64,000 bases of DNA from JBJSXJ01 sp044235425 (GTDB lineage: Bacteria > Planctomycetota > Planctomycetia > Pirellulales > Pirellulaceae), in assembly GCA_044235425.1 (NCBI GenBank), contig JBIIHW010000009.1, positions 1 through 64,000 on the forward strand, read 5' to 3'. Both the position numbers and the translations under genes were made by a program. This document shows, in pieces, positions 48,830 to 58,454 of this stretch. The notes beneath the pieces were generated by a model, which had not been told where the DNA came from, did no database searches, and was given only the letters and a program-made list of their open reading frames with translations. How positions within the stretch are numbered: position 1 is the first letter of the stretch; each line of letters opens with the position of its first letter.

Positions 48830-49360
48830 ATGACTCTTCATCCTCGTCACTCTCTGAGCTGGCTTTTTCTTGTGCCGCGCGGCATGGCCTCGACTGGGCG
48901 CTGGTTCCCCGTGAGCCTGACGTTTCTGGTGGCGCTGCTCCTGGTGCCGCTGATCTTGGCGGAGCGAGTAGAGGCTGGGTGCGGCAGTTATGTGCGAGTC
49001 GGCAACTGGCAGCATGGTGGGCGGCAGCTGAGGGCGAGCGGTGTAATGGACTGGCGAATGCACGGAACGGTCGGTCCGGCATCGCAGGGTCTGCAGCGCA
49101 CTTCTATGCGGTTGCACCTGGGTGGTCAGGATGAAGCGCCGAGTGACTGTCAGGGGCCGAACTGTTCACGACAATCGGCACCGCTGAAGGTTCCCGCCCC
49201 AACGTCTGTGCCACGTTCCCACTCGCCGGAGATCTTACCGCTTCGGTGGGAAGTTTGGGCGCCGCAATTCTGTTGTTGCGGTTGGTTAACACTGGACGCC
49301 GCAAGTCCGCTGCAGCGGGCAGCTTCTATCTTGCGTCCGCCGCGTGTGGCAGGCAGCTGA
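48830..49360 (+). CDS. Small secreted protein with a CxGPxC motif
   Basis: A 176-residue protein. It begins with a hydrophobic stretch (FPVSLTFLVALLLVPLIL) ending near an ERVEAGCG site, typical of a signal peptide, then a HGG segment and DCQGPNCSR, a Cys-x-Gly-Pro-x-Cys motif recalling short secreted planctomycete proteins. The C-terminal part is low in known features and could be the wrong frame. It lies upstream of the DUF1559 gene on the same strand. Function unknown. Confidence 0.5.
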   Translation: MTLHPRHSLSWLFLVPRGMASTGRWFPVSLTFLVALLLVPLILAERVEAGCGSYVRVGNWQHGGRQLRASGVMDWRMHGTVGPASQGLQRTSMRLHLGGQDEAPSDCQGPNCSRQSAPLKVPAPTSVPRSHSPEILPLRWEVWAPQFCCCGWLTLDAASPLQRAASILRPPRVAGS

Positions 49361-49663
49361 GTAGCCGTCGACAGGTGGTTGCGCTGCTGGCTGCTGGATG
49401 GAATCCCTGAATTTGAATCAGCTGGTGTCATACGAGCTGGTTTCGATTGAACTGGTTTCGCTATCGCGGATTTCCACAAAGCAGGTTGGCGTAAATCCCT
49501 CTTCGGCGAGTGTTGAAGCGTCTGTGACTCGGCATCTTTTGATGTTCGGAGTACAGTCTCAGCGACATCGGCGTTAACAGCCGCTGCGTTAGTCCGTTCT
49601 GTGAAACTCACGGTTGGCCTATTTCTTGCACATTCAGGCGCACTTTTTATAGGGATTCATCCC
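49361..49663. other. Gap before the DUF1559 gene
   Basis: A 303-bp gap. It includes a short repeat of gagctggtttcg/gaactggtttcg near 49435-49460 and presumably the DUF1559 promoter. An opposite-strand open frame (49150-49611) runs through it but lacks any family feature. Confidence 0.4.
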
Positions 49664-50755
49664 ATGCAGTTTTTTCCTCATTTGTTTGACCAGAGTATTC
49701 GTACTCATTTTTCATCCTGTGTAAGTCGCTTCTCAGTTCATCGCTTTTCGGTTGGCGACTCATCGGTCAGCACCACGTCCTCTCAATCCGCTGTCGTGTG
49801 CACGGTCTCGCGGAAGCGCGGCTTCACCTTGGTAGAGCTCCTGGTCGTGATCGCGATCATTGGGATCTTGGTGGCACTATTATTGCCGGCCGTGCAGGCG
49901 GCGCGCGAGGCAGCGCGGCGCACTCAGTGCACCAACAACATGCGTCAAATGGCGATCGCGGTTCACAATTACCATGATTCCTATTTGGCCTTTCCCTACG
50001 CCTATCAGCAGTCCATCTCCATGCACGCTCGACTGCTTCCTTACATGGAGCAGACGAATGTCTACAACATGATTGACTTTCGAGTGCCATGGAACGATCC
50101 GGCGAATGCTCCCGTTCTCCCGATTCGTATTCCCACCTTCATTTGTGCCTCCGATCCCGACATGCTGCCGACGAATCTAGGTGGCAGTAACAATTACTAC
50201 GGCAACATGGGGACGAACATTCTGTACCTGGCTCCATCGACGGTTCCGGGGAATCCGAATTTCGGCATGCCGGAACACAATGGAGCGTTTTCGGCGAGTG
50301 TCGCGGTTCGGTTTGGGGACATCCTGGATGGCACCAGCAACACCGCCATGTTCGGTGAGAAGAATCGGGGAGATGGATCGAATGGTCGCAGCACTCCGGC
50401 ATCGGACACCTATCGACCCGGAACCTTTCCGGCGACGGCCGACCAGGCCCTGGCGGATTGCATGGCAACCAACATCAATGACCTGGCGATGCAAGGTTAT
50501 TCCAACGTCGGTGCTCCTTGGTTGCAACCTTATCACTCCACCACCGCTTATTACCACATTCTGCCACCCAACTCGCGTTCCTGCATGTTCCCTCCAGGAC
50601 GCATCGCCACGACGGCGATGAGTCGTCACGCGGGTGGCATCGTGCAATTTGCCATGTGCGATGGTTCGGTGCGCGGGGTGCCGAGTTCGATTGATTTGCG
50701 CGTCTATCGAGCTGTAGGTACTCGCGATGGCGGCGATGTGGTGTCCGGTTTTTAA
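49664..50755 (+). CDS. DUF1559 protein with type IV pilin-like N-terminus
   Basis: Planctomycete-specific family with a prepilin cleavage motif: KRGFTLVELLVVIAIIGILVALLLPAVQAAREAARR, cut after the Gly (motif shown in part: GFTLVELL). It is followed by the family C-terminus, ending with an H-x9-DG signature (HAGGIVQFAMCDGSVRG). Likely exported and assembled in the cell envelope by type II secretion/pilin machinery. The leader before the Gly is unusually long, about 53 residues from the ATG at 49664 (which follows an aggga site). The protein has 363 residues. A hairpin and a lipoprotein gene follow. Confidence 0.93.
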   Translation: MQFFPHLFDQSIRTHFSSCVSRFSVHRFSVGDSSVSTTSSQSAVVCTVSRKRGFTLVELLVVIAIIGILVALLLPAVQAAREAARRTQCTNNMRQMAIAVHNYHDSYLAFPYAYQQSISMHARLLPYMEQTNVYNMIDFRVPWNDPANAPVLPIRIPTFICASDPDMLPTNLGGSNNYYGNMGTNILYLAPSTVPGNPNFGMPEHNGAFSASVAVRFGDILDGTSNTAMFGEKNRGDGSNGRSTPASDTYRPGTFPATADQALADCMATNINDLAMQGYSNVGAPWLQPYHSTTAYYHILPPNSRSCMFPPGRIATTAMSRHAGGIVQFAMCDGSVRGVPSSIDLRVYRAVGTRDGGDVVSGF

Positions 50756-50772
50756 GCAAACTCAGTCGTTGT

Positions 50773-50809
50773 GATCAGATCAGTCTGAGTTCCTCAGACT
50801 GATTTGATC
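50773..50809 (+). promoter_or_regulatory. Intercistronic hairpin between the DUF1559 and lipoprotein genes
   Basis: A 17-bp stem with one mismatch (arms 50773-50789 and 50793-50809) and a 3-nt loop, 17 bp after the stop. No T-run follows, so it is probably not a complete terminator. It may protect the upstream mRNA and lower expression of the downstream gene. Confidence 0.7.
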
Positions 50810-50862
50810 GCCCGAGAGCTGATTCAGATAGGTTTTCCGTGAAAGGTATAACGGTGCTTGGA

Positions 50863-51270
50863 ATGAGGGATCAGGATTTTGGATGGAGGCGGAATTGGTT
50901 GCGAATTGTGGGACTCATGATGTTCAGTTATGTTCTGCTGCTGACGGGCTGCGATCAAGGTGCTCGCTCACTGGCGCTGGACAAAGATCAAGCCCGCGAG
51001 TCGCTCAACAAATTCCTGCAATGCTGGGTGGATGGCGGGGAAGCGAAGTCGTTGAGCACGCAGAAGCCAGCGATCATTGGTCGAGACCCCGCCTGGGACG
51101 AAGGAACCAAACTGCTCCGCTACTCGCTGGTGCAGGAGTCGAGTGATGGTACGAATCTGCACATCACCGCCGAGTTGCATTTTCAGGGCACCGGCGACGA
51201 AACGCGAAGCCGCCACATTCGCTATGTGGTGGGCACGAGTCCGGTGATTACCGTCTTCCGGGCCGAGTAA
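50863..51270 (+). CDS. Small predicted lipoprotein
   Basis: A 135-residue protein with a basic N-terminus, a hydrophobic stretch (IVGLMMFSYVLLL) and the lipobox LLTGC, so it should be lipidated at Cys. The mature part (DKDQARESLNKFLQCWVDGGEAK, then SSDGTNLHITAELHFQGTGDE) resembles the small lipoproteins that accompany DUF1559 genes in planctomycetes. A GTG at 50839 is an alternative start. Function unknown; position suggests a link with the DUF1559 protein. Confidence 0.75.
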   Translation: MRDQDFGWRRNWLRIVGLMMFSYVLLLTGCDQGARSLALDKDQARESLNKFLQCWVDGGEAKSLSTQKPAIIGRDPAWDEGTKLLRYSLVQESSDGTNLHITAELHFQGTGDETRSRHIRYVVGTSPVITVFRAE

Positions 51271-51301
51271 ATCCGCGGGGAACGAGCGAGCGGAAGGAGA
51301 C

Positions 51302-52165
51302 TCAACTTCCGCTCGGCTTGCCTCGTAACGCATCCTCCTCACTGGGCTTGCCCAGCATCACATCCGCTACCTCGCCCAGTTTTCGCGACACGTTCTTGGC
51401 GAAGAGGCCGCCGAGCGCGGCGAGCAGCCAGAGTCCGTTCAAGTCGCTGCCCGCTGTCGCGACCTCGTTCCCCTTGAGCCAGCCACCTGAGCTCAAGAAG
51501 AACATGAGCAGCCCCATCACTGTGCCCTCGAGCGGCATGATGACGTAGTAGGGGATCCACGATTTCACCAGCCGATTCTTGGCAATGTACATCACCACCG
51601 AACTCAGCAGTCGCAAGCTGCCACCCAAACAACCAAACATCAGCACCATCAGGTAGATCGCCCGTGATGGCGAGTTGGATGATGGTTGTGTTTGATTCTC
51701 TTTCTGAGTTGGTGGCGAAGCTTGGGAATTGGCTGGTGTTGTTGGTGTTGATGCTGGTGTTGGTGTTGACGTTGTGACTCGTGCCGCGATGGGGGGCGTC
51801 ATTCGCATGGGTCGTTCCCACAGCAGTCCAATCCCGCTCAGCATCAGGATGGTCAGCACGGCACCGTAGATGAGTAGCGCCCAGCGCTGGAGAGGCGAGA
51901 TTTCTCGGCCCCTTAACTGCTGCAGGTCGTAATCCAGGCTTTCCAGTTCACTCTGCAGCGAGTCGACCTGATCGGCTGGCAAGCCGTCGAAGTTCGTGGC
52001 CTCCTGCTTACCGCCGGCGTCCTTCGGAGCACGGCCGATCAATCCATCGAGACGGCTGCTCCAAACGCCAAACTGCGCTGGAGGCGATTTTAGCTTCAGG
52101 TATTCATCGCGATGAGCGGCTAACTCTTCCAGACGCGTGCTAAGCTGAGCTGCGGAAATGGGCAT
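51302..52165 (-). CDS. Hypothetical membrane protein with N-terminal coiled region
   Basis: A 287-residue protein. The N-terminal half is soluble and helical (QLSTRLEELAAHRDEYLKLK, DQVDSLQSELESLDYDLQQL), probably a coiled coil. Then come a membrane helix (WALLIYGAVLTILMLSGIGLL), a Thr/Pro/Ser/Asn-rich linker, and two or three further hydrophobic segments (IYLMVLMFGCLGGSLRLLSSVVMYI, YVIMPLEGTVMGLLMFFL, LWLLAALGGLFA). The start at 52165 is decided by ggag ten bases before the ATG. No family is recognised. Confidence 0.7.
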   Translation of the reverse strand: MPISAAQLSTRLEELAAHRDEYLKLKSPPAQFGVWSSRLDGLIGRAPKDAGGKQEATNFDGLPADQVDSLQSELESLDYDLQQLRGREISPLQRWALLIYGAVLTILMLSGIGLLWERPMRMTPPIAARVTTSTPTPASTPTTPANSQASPPTQKENQTQPSSNSPSRAIYLMVLMFGCLGGSLRLLSSVVMYIAKNRLVKSWIPYYVIMPLEGTVMGLLMFFLSSGGWLKGNEVATAGSDLNGLWLLAALGGLFAKNVSRKLGEVADVMLGKPSEEDALRGKPSGS

Positions 52166-52622
52166 AAGCTGGTTACTCCGGAGAGCCATCAAGGTGCGTT
52201 CTTCATCACCATAATCCCCCAAATCAGAGTTTCCAGCTTCCCCAGCTATTTTTGGGCCAGCCGGGATTTACGTGGGTAGAGGTCCGGTCCACCGAAATCA
52301 AAAAGCACGATTCGTAAAGCTGAGTGCTCCCTTCGCCCCGAAGAGTCCAGGTGTTCGCAGCGCGGCGCCCATACCGCGGTTCTGCCGCTCGGGCTTTTAA
52401 GCTGAGAATGATTCGTGGTGCCCGAAGTCTCAGAGTCTCAGGAACTACAAGTCTCAGGAACTACAAGTCTCAGGAGCTACAAGTCTCAGGAGCTACAAGT
52501 CTCAGGAGCTACAAGTCTCAGGAGCTTGCGCACCTGGCTAACGAATGCCATCGCACCACGGATTCACTCCGGCAACCGGGACAGCGACCCACAGAAATCC
52601 GGGATGAACCTGACTCTTGAAT
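52166..52622. other. Gap between two minus-strand genes with a tandem array
   Basis: A 457-bp gap. Apart from the ribosome binding site of the membrane protein and the 16-bp array at 52435-52526, nothing is recognisable. Open frames crossing the array are repeat artefacts. Confidence 0.5.
52435..52526 (+). repeat. 16-bp tandem array
   Basis: Six units with gtctcagg at 52435, 52451, 52467, 52483, 52499 and 52515. The first two units read gtctcaggaactacaa, the later ones gtctcaggagctacaa. It lies just beyond the 3' end of the giant RTX-like gene. Confidence 0.95.
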
Positions 52623-55600
52623 TCAATTCAGCTGTTCGTTCGCCTCATCCAGATCGCTGACCAGGTCCTCTCCGAACCGCCAGAACCAATCCAGTTCGTC
52701 GCCCCCGAGCAGCGTATCGACTGCGGCATCATCTAAGCAGGTCGTGGTGTCCAGGAGGGCGGTGCCATTGAGCCCTGGGGGCAGCGAGTTATCGGCAGCT
52801 CCAGTTCCGCCCGCACTCACCGAAACCACTCGCAGGTTGCCGATGCGCGCCGCGAAGACCAAGTCCGTGCGTTGCCATTCGGCGATGAGCGACTGATAGG
52901 ACGCTCGACTGACTGTCCCTGCCGCTTCATCCTGATAGGTTTGCAATCCGCCGATGAGGATATCGTCGGCAGAGTCGCCCGAGAGCTGATCGGAGCCGGA
53001 GCCACCGACGAGAATGTCGCGCCCGGCTCCTCCCGCCAGGACATCGTTTCCAGCTCCACCCAGTAGAACATTATCCAGCGAGTTACCTTGCAAGGTATCG
53101 GCCAACGGAGTGCCAACGATATGTTCGATCGGCGTGGCAGAGCCCAAGATGAGCTTGAGCTGCGCGTTCACGGTCTGCAGGCTGGTGCTTCCCAGATCGA
53201 CCGAGACGCCGGTGGTCGATGAGCGGGAAAAATCAAGCCAATCCTGGCCGGAATTATCAACGAGGGTATCGGTTCCTAAGGCCGAATCGGTGTTGAACAG
53301 GTACGTGTCATCGCCGTCACCACCATTGAGCGTGTCATTGCCGCTCGACCCGATCAGCAGATCCTGACCTTGCAGGCCGACGAGTTGATCATCGCCGCTC
53401 CCGCCGGTGAGCTGATTGTCGTTGGTATTGCCTGTGAGCAGGTCGGCCAGCGAGCCACCCGTGAGATTCTCAAAATCGCTTCCCAGTCCGACGTTAATCG
53501 TCAGGTTGGAATGCACCACTTGGGAACCATCGCTGGCGAGACTGAAGGTAATTGCCACGGTCGTGGTGAGCGAAAAATCAATGGTGTCGTTGCCACCAGC
53601 AGCTTCATCCAGTTGATCGGTGCCTTGGAGCGTGTCGACGTCGAATCGATACGTATCGTTGCCCGCTCCACCGCGCAGCAGATTGTTGAGGCGATTGGAG
53701 GTAAACGTGTCGTTGAGTGACGTGCCGTAAACATTTTCAAAGGACACATTCGTACCGAGGTTGAGCGACAGATTGCTGTTGACAACCTGGGCGACCGTCG
53801 TAGCCAAATTGAGACTCACACCGAGCGTTGTGGAACGGGAGAAATCGAGTAGATCGGTGCCTGCCGAATCAGTCAGCGTGTCGGATCCCAGCGCCGTGTC
53901 GGTATTGAAAATGTAGAGATCATCTCCGGCGCCGCCATTGAGCGTGTCATTTCCGGCGAGACCGATCAGCGTATCATCCCCCTCCAAGCCACTTAGCGAA
54001 TTCGCATTCCCATTTCCGGTCAGTAGATCATTGAGTGGCGTGCCAAGAATGTTTTCCAGGACGTTGCCGGCCCCGAGAGTAAGCTGGAGATTCGCATTCA
54101 CCGTTTGGGGCGCGGCTTGACTGAGATCCATCGTTACGGGTAGCAGCAGCGTGCTGGAAAAATCAAGTGTGTCGGTACCACCGCTGGCGGTCTCCGTGAC
54201 TGAGTCCGTACCTAAGTCGGTATCGGTATCAAACACAAAGCGATCATTTCCCGTACCGCCAATCAACTGATCGTCGCCGCCCAGTCCCGTGATCACATCG
54301 TCACCCGCGCCACCATTGATCACATTGGCCGCGTCATTGCCCGTCAAGTTATCATTTAAAGAACCACCGGTCAGGTTTTCAAAACTAAGATCCGTCCCCA
54401 GATCGATGGTGAGATTCGCATTAATCACCTGGATGCCGCTGGACAACAAACTGAAGGTCACCGGCACGCTGGTGGTCAGCGAGAAGTCGAGCGTATCGTT
54501 GCCGGAGCCCGCTTCGACCAGTCGGTCACGACCCTGGGCGCTTCCCACGTTGAAGCGATAGGTATCATTGCCCAGCCCGCCCATTAACACATTATCGGCT
54601 TGGTTACCGACGAGCGTATCGTTGTTGTTCGTGCCAATCACGTTTTCGATCAGACTGGAGGCGGTCAACGTGAGCCCCAAATTGGCATTCACCGTTTGCG
54701 CCGTCGTTTGGCTCAGATTGACAGCAACCCCGAGCAGCGTGCTGTCCGAAAAATCGAGTGTGTCCATTCCGGCGGAATCATTGATCGTCTCACTGCCAAG
54801 TGCGGTATTGGTGCCGAAGCGGTACGTATCATCTCCTTCGCCGCCATTGAGCGTATCACTGCCACCGAGACCGGACAGCGAGTCGTTACCAGCACCGCCA
54901 CTTAAGTTGTTCGCGTTCGTATTCCCCAAGATGGTGTCATTCAGCGGACTACCCACTACATTTTCTAACTGATCATTCGCCGTGAGGATCAAACTCAAGT
55001 TGCTGTTGATCACCTGGGCTGTTGTTTGGGAAAGATTGACTGCAATGGGCAAGAGTGTCCCGGTCGAAAAATCGAGCGTATCGCCGGTCCCTGACGTGTC
55101 ACTGATCGAATCGGTGTCCAGGTTGGTATCGGTGTTGAACAGATAGCGATCATTCCCAAGGCCGCCGATGAGCGAGTCGTCGCCGGCCAACCCGACCAGC
55201 AGATCATCGCCTCCATTGCCGGTCAGGACATTTTTACGCGCGTTACCGGTGAGCGAATCAGCGAGGGAGCCGCCGATGAGATTTTCAAAATTCGAGGAAT
55301 CAACCAGGTCGACGGTCAAATTCGCATTCACCACTTGCAAGCCATCCTGCGACAGCGAGAACGTCACTCCGACTGTGGTGGTGAGCGAGAAGTCGATGGT
55401 GTCGTTGCCGGTACCCGATTCCTGGATGAAGTCGACATCCTGGTACGTGTCCACATCAAATCGGTACGTATCATCCCCCAAGCCACCCCGCAAGTAATTG
55501 CTGAGTCGGTTGGAGGTCAGCGTATCATTGAGGGACGTGCCATGGACGTTCTCAAAGACCGCCGTCGTTCCCAGGTTCAAAATCAGATTACTGTTGACGG

Positions 55601-58454
55601 TCTGATTGCTCGTGGCCGAGAGATTAACCGCGACTCCCATCGTGGTAGACGAGGAGAAATCAAGCAGATCGGTACCGCCGGCATCGGTCAGGGTGTCGGT
55701 GCCGAGTGACGAATTGGTATTGAAAAAATAGATGTCATCGCCCAGACCGCCATTCAGGCTGTCATTTCCGCCGAGTCCTTGGAGCTGGTCATTACCGCCG
55801 CTACCCTGCAAGGAATTGGCGGATGCGTTGCCGATGAGCTGGTCATTTAAAGCGGTGCCCAAAATATTTTCGGTGCCCGTGGCCGAAGCCAGCGTGAGCG
55901 TCAGATTGCTGTTCACGACTTGAGCCGTGGTGAGGCCCAGATTCACCACAATCGGTAACGTGGTCGTGGCGGAGAAGTCGAGCGTATCGGAGCCGCCTTG
56001 AGTATCGTCGACTCGATCTGCCCCAAGCGGCGTATCCGTGTTGAAAAAATAGCGGTCGTTGCCGTCGCCACCGATGAGCGTGTCGTTGCCCGTGAGGCCG
56101 ATCAGGGAATCCGCGCCTGGACCGCCGCTGAGCGTATTGTTCAGGGAGTTTCCGATCAGCGTGTCGCCCAGTTCACCGCCCACGACATTCTCTATCGCGG
56201 TGCTGGAGCCGAGGATCAAACGATGATTGGTGTTGACGACTTGTGCCGTCGCAAGCCCCAAGTCAATTGTGACCGTCTGCGTGTTGGTAGGGGCATAATT
56301 CAGCGAGTCGGCAGTGCCCGACGAATCATCAATCGTGTCGGTGCCCTGAAATGTGTTGGTGATAAAGCCATAGGTATCACTGCCCGCTCCACCACGAAGC
56401 AGATTGTCACGTCGATTGCCCAACAGCACGTCGTTCAGCGGAGTGCCAATAACGTTTTCCAAATCATCCTGGCCGGGTAGTGAGAGGCGCAAATTGCGAT
56501 TCACCGTCTGATCATCGAGCGACGCTAAATCGACACTCACCGATAATGTGGTCGTTGCCGATAAATCCAGCGTATCGACGCCGCTGACGTCAAAAATCGT
56601 CACCGTCCCCAGGGCCGAATCGGCGTCGAAGAGATAGGTGTCATCCCCAGCTCCACCTTCCAGCAGATCATTGCCCGCTAATCCCTGCAGCAGATCCGCA
56701 CCAGGACCGCCCACCAGATGATTCGCCAGGTTATTTCCGATCAGAGTATCGTCCAGTGATCCTCCCACGACGCGTTCGATCACCGTGGCTGCCGAAAAAG
56801 TTAACGACAAATTCGCGTTGATTGTCTGCGCCGTGGCCTGACCGAAATTGAAGGCGATGACCTGATTCTCGGTGGCCGAAAAATCAACGGTATCCAGTCC
56901 GCTATTGCTGGCCTCGTTAATCGTGTCAGCACCGAGTGGGTTATCGGTGTCGAAGAGATAGGTGTCATCTCCCAGACCGCCGAAGAGCGAGTCATTGCCG
57001 CTTAAGCCGGCCAGCGTGTCGTCACCACTGCCGCCACCGATCGAGTTATTAGCAGCGTTGCCGGTCAGTTGATCGTTGAGAGATCCGCCTAGAAGATCTT
57101 CTAAAATCGTACCGGCGCCGATCGTCAGCGTCAGATTACTGGTGACGAGCTGTGCGGTGGTGAGCGAAAAGTCGAGCGTCAGTCCGACGGTCGTGGTGGG
57201 CGAGAAGTCGACGAAATCATTCGCACCGTCCGAATCCAGGATCATGTCGGCGCCGAGCGGGCCATCGGCGTCAAATCGATAAACATCGCTTCCTGCTCCA
57301 CCCTGAAACGTATTGTTCGCGGGACCACTAATGAACAGATCGTTGAGGGGTGTGCCGATGACGTTTTCAAAATTCTGATTGTTCGTAAGCAGCACGGTGA
57401 TATTGGCGTTGAGTGCCTGCGCTGAGAAGAATCCTGTATTGATGTTGATCGATTTGGTCGTCGTCGCAGAAAAATCCAGCGTGTCGATTCCATCCACATC
57501 CTGGAGGATATCAGTCCCCAGCGGCGAATCAGCATCAAACAGATAGGTGTCGTTCCCCGATCCGCCGATCAGTTCGTCGGCACCATCAAGCCCCAGCAGG
57601 ATGTCATTACCCGCGGCACCATCCAAGCGATTGGCACCGGCGTTCCCGGTCAGCACATCGTTGCCACCTCCTCCGACGACCTGCTCATAGTCGCTGCCCG
57701 AGCGCAAATTGAGCGCCAGATTGGAGTTGATGACTTGCGTCGTGGCAGAGCCTAAATTTATCCGGACCGGCTGAGACTGCGTGGGGGAAAAATCCAGAAC
57801 TTCAATTCCGCCGGGGGATTCGGTGAGAGTATCGGTGCCCAGCGACTCATCGGCGTTGAACTGATAGCGATCATTCCCGCTTCCACCACTGATCGCATCG
57901 TCGCCACCGCCACCCAGCAACAGATCATCACCTGCATCGCCAGACAACGAGTCCGCGTCAGCACCACCATCCAGCACGTCATTGCCGTTGCCACCAATTA
58001 ATCGATCGGTGCCCGCATCGCCAAACAGCTGATCGTTGCCATCGCCACCAGTCAGTGAATCGTTGCCTTCACCGCCGCGCAGCAAATCGGCCGCAGGCGA
58101 GCCAGTCAGTGTGTCGCGGCCAGGGCCACCATCGAGCGTCACGGTTAAATTGGTGCCTGCGGCGAGCCTTGAGGGAGCAGTCAGACGATCATTGCCCTCC
58201 AGCCCCAGCACCGTGATGGACGAAACCGTTCCGACCGCAAATCGCTGGCTCAACCCACGAATCGTGTAAAACCCTCGAGATTGACTTACCAAGATGTCAT
58301 CGTTTCGGGGCGTCCCCTCAATCCGCAACTCCGTGCCGACCAGGGAGGCGGTGAGGGTCGCCGCCATCACTTGACGCTGTTCGAGAAATTCGCAGGACAA
58401 TTGACGTCGGCGCTGCTCCTGTTGTACTCGTCGGGCTCGCGATAAAAAACGCAT
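52623..58454 (-). CDS. Giant RTX-like repeat protein
   Basis: A 1943-residue secreted protein. The N-terminus is basic and carries CEFLEQRQVMAA, the planctomycete export motif. Residues about 120-200 are nine-residue RTX repeats (GGEGNDSLTGGDGNDQLFG) that bind calcium. Then come 16 units of about 100 residues, each with a GGxGDDTYxFxTD start, a LDFSxTTxxxVxVNL core and an ENVxGTxLNDxLxGN end. Units fall into blocks of three, see findings. The C-terminus (about the last 100) resembles that of other planctomycete giants. Start ATG at 58454 follows ggggaag. Likely surface or extracellular; no lipase or protease domain is seen. Confidence 0.85.
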   Translation of the reverse strand: MRFLSRARRVQQEQRRRQLSCEFLEQRQVMAATLTASLVGTELRIEGTPRNDDILVSQSRGFYTIRGLSQRFAVGTVSSITVLGLEGNDRLTAPSRLAAGTNLTVTLDGGPGRDTLTGSPAADLLRGGEGNDSLTGGDGNDQLFGDAGTDRLIGGNGNDVLDGGADADSLSGDAGDDLLLGGGGDDAISGGSGNDRYQFNADESLGTDTLTESPGGIEVLDFSPTQSQPVRINLGSATTQVINSNLALNLRSGSDYEQVVGGGGNDVLTGNAGANRLDGAAGNDILLGLDGADELIGGSGNDTYLFDADSPLGTDILQDVDGIDTLDFSATTTKSININTGFFSAQALNANITVLLTNNQNFENVIGTPLNDLFISGPANNTFQGGAGSDVYRFDADGPLGADMILDSDGANDFVDFSPTTTVGLTLDFSLTTAQLVTSNLTLTIGAGTILEDLLGGSLNDQLTGNAANNSIGGGSGDDTLAGLSGNDSLFGGLGDDTYLFDTDNPLGADTINEASNSGLDTVDFSATENQVIAFNFGQATAQTINANLSLTFSAATVIERVVGGSLDDTLIGNNLANHLVGGPGADLLQGLAGNDLLEGGAGDDTYLFDADSALGTVTIFDVSGVDTLDLSATTTLSVSVDLASLDDQTVNRNLRLSLPGQDDLENVIGTPLNDVLLGNRRDNLLRGGAGSDTYGFITNTFQGTDTIDDSSGTADSLNYAPTNTQTVTIDLGLATAQVVNTNHRLILGSSTAIENVVGGELGDTLIGNSLNNTLSGGPGADSLIGLTGNDTLIGGDGNDRYFFNTDTPLGADRVDDTQGGSDTLDFSATTTLPIVVNLGLTTAQVVNSNLTLTLASATGTENILGTALNDQLIGNASANSLQGSGGNDQLQGLGGNDSLNGGLGDDIYFFNTNSSLGTDTLTDAGGTDLLDFSSSTTMGVAVNLSATSNQTVNSNLILNLGTTAVFENVHGTSLNDTLTSNRLSNYLRGGLGDDTYRFDVDTYQDVDFIQESGTGNDTIDFSLTTTVGVTFSLSQDGLQVVNANLTVDLVDSSNFENLIGGSLADSLTGNARKNVLTGNGGDDLLVGLAGDDSLIGGLGNDRYLFNTDTNLDTDSISDTSGTGDTLDFSTGTLLPIAVNLSQTTAQVINSNLSLILTANDQLENVVGSPLNDTILGNTNANNLSGGAGNDSLSGLGGSDTLNGGEGDDTYRFGTNTALGSETINDSAGMDTLDFSDSTLLGVAVNLSQTTAQTVNANLGLTLTASSLIENVIGTNNNDTLVGNQADNVLMGGLGNDTYRFNVGSAQGRDRLVEAGSGNDTLDFSLTTSVPVTFSLLSSGIQVINANLTIDLGTDLSFENLTGGSLNDNLTGNDAANVINGGAGDDVITGLGGDDQLIGGTGNDRFVFDTDTDLGTDSVTETASGGTDTLDFSSTLLLPVTMDLSQAAPQTVNANLQLTLGAGNVLENILGTPLNDLLTGNGNANSLSGLEGDDTLIGLAGNDTLNGGAGDDLYIFNTDTALGSDTLTDSAGTDLLDFSRSTTLGVSLNLATTVAQVVNSNLSLNLGTNVSFENVYGTSLNDTFTSNRLNNLLRGGAGNDTYRFDVDTLQGTDQLDEAAGGNDTIDFSLTTTVAITFSLASDGSQVVHSNLTINVGLGSDFENLTGGSLADLLTGNTNDNQLTGGSGDDQLVGLQGQDLLIGSSGNDTLNGGDGDDTYLFNTDSALGTDTLVDNSGQDWLDFSRSSTTGVSVDLGSTSLQTVNAQLKLILGSATPIEHIVGTPLADTLQGNSLDNVLLGGAGNDVLAGGAGRDILVGGSGSDQLSGDSADDILIGGLQTYQDEAAGTVSRASYQSLIAEWQRTDLVFAARIGNLRVVSVSAGGTGAADNSLPPGLNGTALLDTTTCLDDAAVDTLLGGDELDWFWRFGEDLVSDLDEANEQLN

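Noticed and set aside
49150..49611. A 153-residue minus-strand frame in the gap before the DUF1559 gene
   Set aside because: It overlaps the signal-peptide-bearing plus-strand gene and shows no family features, although the evidence is not decisive.
52324..52620. A plus-strand frame encoding repeated SQELQVSG-like sequence
   Set aside because: It is the translation of the 16-bp intergenic array; the period breaks the frame every unit.
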